64,000 nucleotides of DNA from Mesorhabditis belari (taxonomy: Eukaryota > Nematoda > Chromadorea > Rhabditida > Rhabditidae): NCBI GenBank assembly GCA_958450365.1, contig CAUEEP010000737.1, forward strand, positions 663,501-727,500. Direction: 5' to 3'. Each line of letters begins with the position of its first letter. Positions within the stretch are counted from its first letter, which is position 1. The notes beneath the pieces were generated by a model. The model ran no database searches, was not told where the DNA came from, and saw only the letters and a program-made list of their open reading frames with translations. This document shows positions 54,784-64,000 of the stretch, piece by piece. The translations under genes were made by a program, and so were the position numbers.

Positions 54784-57757
54784 ATGCTCAAACTGTGGCT
54801 GTTTCTACAGTTTTCCATGTGTTTCAGCGAGATTTTGGGTGAACGGAACAAACGTGTGATTTTTGGAGTCCCGTTGGCAAGAGGTCAGTGTTTAGAGTAG
54901 ACTGTGCTAGTTTTTTTTTCTAAAAGGTGCGCTTAAGGTAAAGCTACCGTACTCTGAGTTTTTAAGAATTTAAACTATTCCTAATCAAGTCTGTCCCTTC
55001 AAATCAACTTCACTGGCTTGAGAATCTTGGCAGATGAATGTGACTCGATTTAAGTATTATTCGGCTACGGTAGCTAAAGCAGTTTCTTTTCTGGATTACG
55101 GTAGCTTTTTGGAGGCCACCTTTTAGAAAACGCTTTGATAGGGATATCGCTGTTTAGCAAGTTGCTATTGCTTGATAATGGGGAAGATTTAATCATTAAG
55201 CGGAGCTTTTATAGGGCTACCGTAACCCTACCATAATGTAGAATTCCAGTAATCTGTAAACGTAGAGTTAATCTTTACAAGTTTTACAATGTCCTTTCGA
55301 TTTTCAGGCGAGCTACCGTATCTCACCTCGTTGGTTTCCCATTTCCCGCACCATCGGGGTGATCAAGGCACGCTTTGTGGTGGCTCGCTTATCGCTCCCA
55401 ACATCGTCCTCACCGCTGCACATTGTGTTTTCAACGAGCAAACCAGAGCCAAGTGGGTATTTTTGTAAGAGTTACTGTAGTCCTTGTATGACAACTATTG
55501 TACTTTAGTTCTTATTGTTAGCTGAAACGTTCAAAATACTTACCTTCATTTTCTCTCATTTAGAGCCCTCTCGATTCGAGTGATCGTCAACGATTTTGCC
55601 TTGGGGAAAGCGGACAAATTCGAGCAGGAGTTCGTCACCGATTCTTTCGATATTCATCCACTATATTTAAAGGTTTGTTTCCTGTTATCCCCCTTATATT
55701 TCCTCACTACTAGGTGAATCTAGTCAATGTGTTGTAGTCAAATTAACATCATCACTCCAGCTCCTATTATCTTCCTGAATTAGTCTTGACTACTTTTTTG
55801 TACTTCTGTTTAAAAATAACCTATTCTCTAGAATTTTCGGTGTAAACGTCAATAGGTGTTCAACGGAAAAATACTATATCTTGGTCAATTTTACTTTAAT
55901 CTTTTTGTCTGCTGGTGTCAATAGAAAAAAAGATAGAGCACAAAAAGTTTGGTATATAGCCAAATTTTCAGAATAATCTGTTCAGCCAGTTTCTTTGTAG
56001 GACTTTTTATCGAATTTTGCACGAAAAACTAGTTCATGCACTCGAATTTACTTGGAAACAGACTCAAAACAGCTTAAAATGATAGAAAAGTGAATGCTAA
56101 ACATTTTTTTATTTGAAGCAAACCGTAGGTCAATTGGTGACTTTAGTCATTTCTAAGCAAGTGTAAAAAAAAATGGTCAAGACTTGTTCACCAAGGTAAT
56201 AGAACCTAACTTTCTAAGTCTTGCCAAGCGCCCAGCTGTAATCATATTGTATCAGCGTCACTAGATTCTAAGAATAATAATAAAAAGAATTAAGAAGCTG
56301 CAAATATTTGTCAGACACAGTAGTGAATTGTACAAAGTATATCATCTTGGATCACTTAGGTGCATAGGAAGATACCGTAACTCGTAAGAATTACGGTAAC
56401 CCAGTCAGATAGCAGTTAGGTGGGTACTGTAGGATGTAAAAGGAAAATATATAAGTACCGTAGCCCAGTCAAGCAAGATAATACCATTAAACTTTCAAAT
56501 CTCTAGTCCAACTTTGATCCGAGCTTCGACTTGGCGTTGATCTATTTGCCAACAAAGATCGACGTTTGCAAGGAATGGCCATCGATTAAAGTGAGATTAA
56601 AAGCGATTAAATTTTTATGTAAAATAATATTTAGATAGCCCGTCTGCCGATCGATCCAATCACTAAGAATATCACTGACGATCAATTGAAAATGGCGGCT
56701 TGTTTCCATTCGGGATGGGGTGTCACAAATGGTTGGCTTTGAGATTTTTAGAAACTAAAATCTTTTCCAGATGGTTCAAATGCTCCAGTGGCTCAGCGTA
56801 TGCGTGTGGTGAACATCGACTTTCGCGCAAATCAACACCAACTCGGCGGGCGAACATTCGAAGTAAAAGGGGCTGCCGGGAGTCGACCATGCTTTGTAAG
56901 AGTTATCGAAAAGAATTAGCCAGTACTATTTGTACATAGATTCGACTTTTAAACATAAAAGTCAACTTACCAAGCTTCTCGAAATCTATCCTTAAACTTA
57001 GATCCATATACCTGATAAAGTAGACATTCAATTTCTGCATTTTAGCAAGCAAATTTTGTGTCTTAAGTGTGAGATTTCTTGCAGATGTTTAGAAAACAAA
57101 GACTGTTTGCTAAAATGGAGAAAATGACTCATTTTCAGTGAAACTGATGAACTATCTTCATCTTGACTTATGATTTTGCTAACCATAGCTATCAGTACTT
57201 TAATCCAAGTAATCGTCTAATACTAAGATTACCAGCCAATGAGAGCTTTTATCTATTGTTATTCTAATATACTAGAATTCAATTCTTTTCAGGGAGACTC
57301 GGGAGGTCCGGTGTACTGTGATCTGTCGAATGGTCGATATGTCGTCGGAATCGCGTCACAAATCGGCACCACCGATGAGAAGAAGCCGGTCAACTCGAAT
57401 GTCCAGGTGCGTTGAATAATTCTTTATTTAAAACAAATCTAACTTTTAAAACTTGACTCATACATAAGTCTTAATTTGATCTTAATTTCTATGATGGCTA
57501 AAAATTCAGGAGTGCAGCCAAGCGTCAACGCTCGAGGTGGCCGATCTGCGCTCGCAAACGTACGAGATCGTGCGAATGATCAAAGAAAGGTGAGGGATAT
57601 TATTATATAAAAGTATAGATATCTAAAGAAAAATATCCAGCTTTATGAATATCTTTTATCTAAAGAAAATCTTTTTTAAATCTATCCCTTTAGAGGCCTC
57701 TACGAGGAGTTGCTCGCTTCGTACCAAATATGCTTCCCAAATGGAGCTGGACAATAA
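54784..57757 (+). CDS. secreted trypsin-like (S1) serine protease, 305 aa
   Basis: Nine exons join in phase: 54784-54883, 55308-55452, 55564-55672, 56507-56590, 56635-56731, 56771-56895, 57293-57406, 57510-57589 and 57694-57757. A signal peptide (MLKLWLFLQFSMCFSEILG) is followed by a very short propeptide, ERNKR, before VIFGVPLARG, so activation probably cleaves after Arg. The triad is intact: His in CGGSLIAPNIVLTAAHC, Asp in FDLALIYLP, Ser in GDSGGP. Cysteines flank the His and Ser loops as usual. The S1-pocket residue, six before the Ser (RPCFGDSGGP), is Arg, where trypsin has Asp and chymotrypsin Ser, so specificity is not trypsin-like. An unusual C-terminal extension follows the TM-less domain (YEELLASYQICFPNGAGQ). 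AATAAA overlaps the stop codon region. Confidence 0.92.
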
Positions 57758-57759
57758 AA

Positions 57760-58590
57760 ATAAAATCGCTTATCTATCTAAATGCAATAAATACTTTTAA
57801 AATATTATTTTTGTTTGACTTAATACAAAGCTCAAAGTCCTTTCTTTTCAGAAATCTCATTTTCCCGCCTTTCCTTCCATCATTTCATCTCGCATTTCAA
57901 CATGAGTAACCCTCCGTTTTGACGTCAACGATTACGCAGAGGAAACATTTTTGATCATTTGAAACATTTGATCATTTGAAACATTTGATCACATCAACCA
58001 AAACATCATCCTACCTCAAATAGATACTTTTTAAATACTCAAAAATAAATTAGATCCTAGAATCTTAGACCTCCAAACAATCAATGGCAATTCTCCATGA
58101 TAAGTTTATTTCTAAAGCTTTTAAGCAAGTATTTTGAGCTTTATATTTTAAGTTAAGCCAATATTTTAAGCTTTTAAGACACGTTTGTATAAAATTGGTA
58201 ATTGATAATTGGTAAAAGTAACGTAAACATAATCTTTGTTTCATTTTTGAGTCTAAAAGCAAATCAAAACCGAACTTTAGTTGAACTATAGCAAAGCCAT
58301 AGCAAAGCCATAAAAATCGGCCAGGTAAAACAGTTATTTTCATCTAAATCTCTTTTTTTAGATTTCAATTTAGTAAAATAACAGAAAAATATCGGATTTT
58401 TATCTTGAAACAAACAACCTTCAAAACATTTCCCAAATGCCAAATAAGCACAAAGAGCTGAAACATGTTTTGATTGTCCAGTAACAGAGCTAAAATTTCG
58501 TTTCTCCAGCTTTGCAACTTGCAAAAGTTTCATAAGAGCTTCATAAAGCATTGTTTTTTATTTTCTCAAGCATAAGGTAACAATTAATCA
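57760..58590. other. intergenic, no gene recognised
   Basis: AT-rich, with a triple GAAACATTTGATCA repeat at 57,955-57,990. Minus-strand open frames (58,065-58,551) lack recognisable motifs. Confidence 0.4.
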
Positions 58591-58593
58591 AGT

Positions 58594-58891
58594 TACCGTA
58601 TTTCTTCGAATAGAAGACCGGGTAAAGAGTATCATCGCGTACTCCTGCGTAGCAGCCCTTTTTAAAATCTCTTTTCTGCATAAAAGCTTTCAATCAAGTG
58701 CTATAGAGCTGGAAAATGACTCAAAAATCTGTTAGCTCATGTCGTATTTTTGAGTCATTTTCCAGCTCTATAGCACTTCATTAAAAGCTTTTATGAAGAA
58801 AAGAAATTTTAAAAAGGGCTGCTACGCAGGATGTACGCAGGAGTACGCGATGATACTCTTTACCCGGTCTTCTATTCGAAGAAATACGGTA
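58594..58891. mobile_element. MITE with about 65-bp TIRs, family D
   Basis: TACCGTATTTCTTCGAATAG and AGAAGACCGGGTAAAGAGTA at the left are mirrored at the right (TACTCTTTACCCGGTCTTCT, CTATTCGAAGAAATACGGTA). Inner arms (TGCTATAGAGCTGGAAAATG) pair too. The first bases, TACCGTATTT, resemble family B, perhaps a related group. Confidence 0.88.
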
Positions 58892-59327
58892 GTTCCTTTT
58901 TTGAATCTCTTAAAATTACCAATTCAGACTTAAGCACAGACCAATTCATTCAAGGCTCCAATTTTTTTTTTTATTAAAAATCTTTCAGCAACTTTTTGCT
59001 GAATACAAAAAGCGTGTTTTGACTTAAACAATTAATTGAGAAGCGCTTTTTGCAAAAATTTCACAAGAACTCCGAACTTTTTCCCATTTCGAACAAATGG
59101 ATCGTGTGAATGGGAATGGATGGGAAATGGCTAGGAGGAAAAAAATCTCTAAGAAAAAAAAACAAATCTAAGTTATTATTTACATATTAATCTGTTTTTG
59201 TGAGCAAATTGCTTATAAAAATGTGGCTACAATTAGCTGAAAATTTTTGTTTTCAGTTGAGTTTGTTTATTGTTTATATTTATTGCTCTCAAACGAATAT
59301 TTTCCCTTTCAGTTTGCTTTGTGTGAA

Positions 59328-59435
59328 ACACACCCTTTCTAGCGCCCTTTCTAGCGCCCTTTCTAGCGCCCTTTCTAGCGCCCTTTCTAGCGCCCTTTCT
59401 AGCGCCCTTTCTAGCGCCCTTTCTAGCGCCCTTTT
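59328..59435. repeat. minisatellite, unit CTTTCTAGCGCC
   Basis: Nine 12-bp units that have grown from the ACACCCTTTCTAG end of the dispersed GTGCACTAGAAAGGGTGTG motif family. It yields a Ser-Ser-Ala-Leu repeat in one frame that is not a gene. Confidence 0.9.
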
Positions 59436-59464
59436 AATTCTTCATTTTCTTAGATAAATTAGTT

Positions 59465-60470
59465 GTTAGTTTGAAGAAAATGATGAGTTGAGTGAGCCAG
59501 AAAGGGGGTGTTTCTATTTTTGTGTTTTTGTACAAAGTACAAACACACGAAAGTAAGTTTTGGGGTATAAAAATGTTCTCTAATTTGCTCTTATCTTTGT
59601 ACTTTTTGTAAGAAGATTGTAAGAAGATTGTAAGAAATCGTTTAGCAAGAACAATTGATAGTTAGAAGGGAAAATTTCTAGAGAATATAGTGCAAGGATT
59701 GTTGTTGTGTATTCGTGTTCGACAGACGTCCTTTTCTGGGAACTTCTTCAAACCAAGGCGAAACCTTTTTGATGTTTATCTACAGGTAGGGGTCATAACT
59801 TTGGACACGCCTCGCGCGTTAAACAAAAAATTTTTTTTTTTTTTTTAAAAATAATTTTTTTTTTTTTAAAAAAAAAAAAAAATTAATAATTTTTTTTTCT
59901 TTTTAAATTTTTTATAAATTATTTTTTTTTTTTTTTTTTTTTAATTTTTTTTTTTTATTTTTCAAAATAGAACGGTTTAAAAATGGGGGGAAAAAATAAA
60001 TAAAAAAAAAAATTATAATAAAATAAATAAAATAAAAAAAAAAAAAAAAAGAAAAAAGAAAAAGAGGGGGAGGGAAGAGAGAGAAAAGGGAAGAGGGGGG
60101 GGGAGGGGGGGGGGGGGGGGGGGGGGGGTTAGGGGGGGGGGGGGGGGGGGGAGGAGGAGGAAATAGTTTTAGTTGAAGAAAATGAGGAGTTGAGTGAGCC
60201 AGAAGGGAGGTGTTTCTATTTTTGAACGAAACAAAACGAAAGTAAGTTGTTGCTATAAAAATGTTCTCTAATTTGCTCTTATCTTTGTACTTTTTGTAAG
60301 AAGCTTGCAAGAAATCGTTTAGCAAGAACAATTGATAGTCAGAAGGGAAAATTTCTAGAGAATATAGTGCATGAGGAAGGACTGTTGTGTATTGGTGTTC
60401 GACAGACGTCCTTTTCTGGGAACTTCTTCAAACCAAGGCGAAACCTTTTTGATGTTTATCTACCTCATAT
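59465..60470. repeat. tandem duplication of about 300 bp around a low-complexity tract
   Basis: Sequence from GATGAGTTGAGTGAGCCAGA (59,480) to TTTTTGATGTTTATCTAC (59,785) recurs at 60,170-60,462 with small changes. Between them, 59,820-60,165 is homopolymer-like T/A runs followed by a long run of G. This tract may be genuine or an assembly or sequencing artefact. Confidence 0.75.
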
Positions 60471-60563
60471 CCAAACAGTCAGAAGGGAAAATGTCTAGAG
60501 AATATAGTGCATGAGGAAGGATATTCCAGTGTAGGTTGTTCTTCACAAAATCGATCGATCTTT

Positions 60564-60870
60564 CTATCGATCGATCGATTTATGGCAGCTTGCGTCATCA
60601 TAAAGAACGAAAACGAGGCCGTTCCATTTGTTGCCATAGAGCAACCTCCTGATTATTTGGATATGAGGTAGATAAACATTAAAATTTCGCCTCGATTTAA
60701 GAAGTTCCCAGAAAAGGACGTCTGTCGAACACCAATACACAAAAATCGCTTCTTTCCGTGGATGTTCCGAACTATTTTCCTTGCTTGTCCTTTCTTCAAC
60801 GATTACCGTTGTAACACTTGACGTGAGTGATGATATTCGAAAGAGAAAGCCGACCATCACGTCCAACTAA
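60564..60870 (-). pseudogene. mariner-type transposase fragment
   Basis: The minus strand encodes EAIFVYWCSTDVLFWELLKS, NFNVYLPHIQIIRRLLYGNK and LVFVLYDDASCHKS. The order resembles the mariner DDD block (VWWDxxGVVxxELLPxxxTIN..Y..QL.. then HDNARPH). Broken plus-strand copies of the same STDVLFWELL segment lie at about 59,725-59,785 and 60,395-60,470, so the relic is partly duplicated in inverted order. Confidence 0.6.
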
Positions 60871-62515
60871 AAGGGAAGCCCCTTCTACCCGACTGGTTTG
60901 CCAGATTGCGACCGATTGCGCACAGAGAACACTTCAGACTCTTCTACATAAAGATTTTGTTTTGCTTCTTTGATACAATAAAAAGATATTTAGCTGTAAA
61001 TTTTGCGGATTTTTGAAGTCGGCGAATCGATTGAAGCTATTCATTTTATTGAGGCAGGGTTTAAACCGAAAAGAAACACCAGAAGAATATGAGGATACGA
61101 GTTTGGCAAGTAGTTACAAACAAGTTTTGCCAATTCTTCGATGTCTCTCTTATCAAGTAAGCATGAAGAGATCCATGTTTGATGACTTCTAATTAATCTT
61201 GGCTTGTTCATTCCCGTTGACATAATCTTGTTCATTCCCGTGGCTTGTTCATTCCCGTTGACATCACCAAATCCCCTACAAAGTCTCAAATTTCTCCAAA
61301 AAAAATTTCATTCATTTGCATAAACGGGCAATTTTCAATAGAAAAAAAAGATCTTGGAGATTTCCTTTTCCCTATTTTCCATTCTCGTTCCCTGTTGCCA
61401 AATCGAGCTTCCTAGAACGCTAATTGGGGAAATTTTCCGCGCATTTGCAAACATTTTTTTTTCTTTTTTTTCTAGCCTTTTTGCATTTTTCTCTTATCTA
61501 AATCAGAAAAATTCAGTTCGATTTCAGTTTTTTCTTTTAATTTTAAATGTTCAAGTCTTAAATTTAATTTGTCTGACCAGAAATCTGGTTCTGAGCTGGA
61601 TTCTTGCCTTGCCTTGGAAACTCGGTTGGTTTGTTGAGTCTTGCCTTGCCTTGGAAGCTGTTGGTTCGTTGGTTGGTTGTTCGTTGTTTCGGTTGGTTCG
61701 TTTGAGATACGTTATCGCAGCTTGGCCTAGCTGTTAGTGTTAGACGTACACACTATCATCAGAATTGTACCAGACGCCCTTTATTCTGAGTAAGGCCAAG
61801 TAAAGCTAGGCAAGAAGCCAGGTCTAGATCCTGGAATAGCTTTTGTTCTTGGTTTTGTTGCAGACCAGAAGCCAGACCTGTTGCTGCAGACAGCCAGACC
61901 TGGAGTTGGCTTATTCAATCTTTGACCTATCCTTACTTACAATTGGAACATCTCTTGATAATAGAGGAGTTCACAGTATGAAAATGAGTCACTACTTACT
62001 TCTAGATCTGCTTAATATTAATTTATAGTATCTACAAAAGATACTTTGTGTTTCAAGAATTGAAAACACGCGCTTTCTATCGCACTCCTTTTCCGCAGCG
62101 AGTAAAATGGAGCCCAGTGAGAAAGATGGCAACTTCAGTGCACTAGAAGGGGTGTATTTACGTTCTCAATTAGACAATGCACTATAGAACTTGCATTTTT
62201 TAAAATGCTCATTTCGTTAGCTAAATGAGCCTATGTTTCTTTTGGTTAAAAAAAGGCAAAACTTTGCCTCAGTGACGTCTTTTCTTGTCCGGTGACTTCA
62301 AAAATGGAGAGTTTCTCGAGAACTCTCAACGCTCCAAAAGTTGTGAACTTTCTCAAGTTTTCACAAAAAAAAAAACGCCTCTTCTTTCCTCCCACACATG
62401 TGGTCATAATTAGAATGCAATACTTTTTACATGTTCTTTGAAGTTATTCAAGATTTCTGTTTGTCTGGATCTGCTTTTAGCTTGACTTTCATGCTTTTAT
62501 TCTGAAAAATTTGGC
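60871..62515. other. intergenic, no gene recognised
   Basis: Contains CCTTGCCTTGG and GGTTGGTTCGTT simple repeats (61,600-61,700), short direct repeats of GAAGCCAGACCTG type (61,860-61,905), and one GTGCACTAGAAGGGGTGTAT dispersed motif (62,138). No supported exon. Confidence 0.4.
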
Positions 62516-62519
62516 TTAA

Positions 62520-62840
62520 GCACTGAACATCAATGCTTGCCAATTCTTTTGTTCACAGATTACAGACTTGACTTAACAGGTTCTGGATCTAGATCTAGAA
62601 CTGTTCTGGGTTTAGATCTAGAACTTTCCTTAAGAACTGAACATCAATGCTTGCCAATTCTTTTGTTCAGGAGTCTCCCCATCAGATTACAGACTTGACT
62701 TAACAGGTTCTAGATCTAGAACTGTTCTGGATCTAGCTCTAGAACTTTCCTTAAGAATTGAGCATCAATGTTTGTCAATTCTTTTATTCACAGATTACAG
62801 ACTTGACTTAACAAGTTCTAGATCTAGATCTAGATTACTA
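62520..62840. repeat. three tandem copies of an about 115-bp unit
   Basis: Each unit contains CATCAATGCTTGCCAATTCT, ACAGATTACAGACTTGACTT, AACAGGTTC and TCTAGATCTAGAAC palindromic blocks. The third unit is truncated. Confidence 0.88.
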
Positions 62841-63489
62841 CGATCGTGAACTTAACTAAGACTGCTTATTGTTTTTGATTGGCTCTGATTGTAGCTTTGA
62901 TCTTATTGCAGGTATTGTGATAAGATGTAACTGATCTCGTTGCATAACTCTGTAGGCTATAAAAGTGTCTTTACTGCAATCCCGAGCATATAAATATAGC
63001 TTTTCGTATAGTTATACACGTTCCTATTTGATACTTTGTATAGTCTAGTTCTTCTAGAAATCTCATCCTTTAATAGAGTCAAAGGATGAGAAGGCAAGAA
63101 AAACAATCTCAGATTACACCAAATTTTTGTGGTTTGGTTTGAGAAGAAGTCTAATTGGATGAGATTTCTGAAGGAAAGGAATATTTTTTTGGAGTTAGGT
63201 AGGTTTTCTTTCCCATTCCATTCACGCAACTTTACCAATTAGCTAAGAAAATCTCTTCGGTGACCAAAAAGACTGCTTCAGCTGAATCATCAAGGATTTA
63301 GAGTTGGGAAATCAACTCGTCATTCGGAAATTGGTGAGCTTAACTAAAATAGATAGAAATAAGATTTGCCCGAGTTTCGGAACGATCGGCAGTCTCGGAG
63401 TTGAGCTACAACGATACCGAATACTCACATGAATCACTGTGAGAAATCGGAGTGGTCAACTTCGAGGCCGATTTTCTTGGTGATCGATT
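62841..63489. other. intergenic, no gene recognised
   Basis: No convincing exon or repeat seen on either strand. Confidence 0.35.
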
Positions 63490-63491
63490 TA

Positions 63492-64000
63492 CAGTGCCGC
63501 TCAAAGGTAATGACCCCCCTCAAACTTTTCAGGTTTGTCATATAAAACAAATGCACAGAGTAATATGTTTAAAAAAAAATGTAGATTTTTCATAAACATG
63601 CATAAATAGTTTGGTTTCAGCTCATTTGGAATGCTTTCTAAAACATGACATAAAAAAGAAGAATTAAGGTCGCTCAAAGGTAATGACCCCCCTAAGCGTT
63701 TGTGTTGAACAACTTTCATAAATCAATCTTTTTCTAATTTTATAGTTTTATTTCTAATTTATTTTGATTTTTTCAGATATGGGCATAAAATATTATCCAC
63801 TTGCTGTATGCCAAATTCTTCTCGACAAGGTTTCCTCTGGATCGAGTGTCAAAAGAGCGGCAAGAAGCTTTGGAATCTCATACACTACGGCAAAGCGCTG
63901 GAGCCTACAAAAAGAAAATGGTTTTGGAGCTCAAGTACAAGAAAAGACGCCACAGAATTACTGACGAAAGATATGACAGAAGGCTTTTTCTCGAAAGTAA
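63492..64000 (+). mobile_element. Tc1-like transposon, left part (cut by window end)
   Basis: After TA (63490-63491) the element begins CAGTGCCGCTCAAAGGTAAT, the CAGTG start typical of Tc1-group ends. A direct sub-copy, CGCTCAAAGGTAATGACCCC, lies at 63,671-63,690. After an acceptor-like TTTTTTCAG, an ATG at 63,779 opens a helix-turn-helix domain (SVKRAARSFGISYTTAKRW). The frame then shifts near 63,925: LELKYKKRRHRITDERYDRR continues in another frame to the window end. So this copy is probably dead, unless a small intron spans the shift. Confidence 0.8.

Noticed and set aside
59200..59457. SSALSSAL repeat protein
   Set aside because: Product of the CTTTCTAGCGCC minisatellite, no gene structure.
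59912..60331. 139-codon frame with poly-proline and poly-phenylalanine
   Set aside because: Comes from G and A/T homopolymer runs, probably low-quality sequence.
61041..61289. 82-codon minus frame with a GMNK repeat
   Set aside because: Contains a short direct repeat (GGCTTGTTCATTCCCGT) and no recognisable protein family.

Overview
This window comes from a nematode nuclear genome. The evidence is AT-rich DNA, many short GT..AG introns (about 38-60 bases) ending in TTTTCAG/TTTTAG, consensus acceptors just upstream of start codons (likely spliced-leader sites), nematode-type chemoreceptor genes, and orthologues of Caenorhabditis core genes. I cannot name the species. Coding models below were built by joining exons by hand across reading frames. 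In most of them every junction keeps phase and the joined product matches a known family.

Layout. 1-4,490: repeats and small transposon relics, no gene recognised. 4,491-6,847 (+): a small secreted protein with a mariner relic in intron 1. 6,900-12,190: repeats, tRNA-like copies and a dead Tc3-like transposase. 12,197-15,238 (+): a seven-helix Srg-like chemoreceptor with an odd repetitive ectodomain and a tandem array of splice acceptors. 15,997-18,187 (-): the KEOPS subunit Cgi121/TPRKB. 18,480-29,900: a transposon and palindrome graveyard (Tc1, LINE, RTE, several foldback families), with only two isolated exon-like segments. 30,015-31,366 (+): a small, probably N-myristoylated coiled-coil protein. 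31,807-32,415 (+): GINS subunit psf-1. About 32,598-35,337 (+): a rhodopsin-like GPCR that converges on the next gene.

35,500-52,750 (-): three conserved genes in one orientation, rho-1, then eor-1 (BTB-BACK-nine zinc fingers, PLZF type), then sep-1 (separase, catalytic His/Cys visible). 54,784-57,757 (+): a secreted S1 serine protease with an unexpected Arg at the S1-pocket position. 57,800-64,000: repeats, duplicated mariner fragments around a low-complexity tract, and the start of a Tc1-like element cut by the window edge.

The protein genes do not form one pathway: DNA replication (psf-1), chromosome segregation (sep-1), cytoskeleton (rho-1), transcription (eor-1), tRNA modification (TPRKB), sensing (two GPCRs) and secretion. 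The most distinctive content is non-coding. It includes at least six families of short inverted-repeat or foldback elements, many inside introns. One family has three copies, each with its own perfect 8-bp target duplication (hAT type). There are also near-perfect long hairpins able to form double-stranded RNA, and minisatellites that overlap splice sites or coding sequence.
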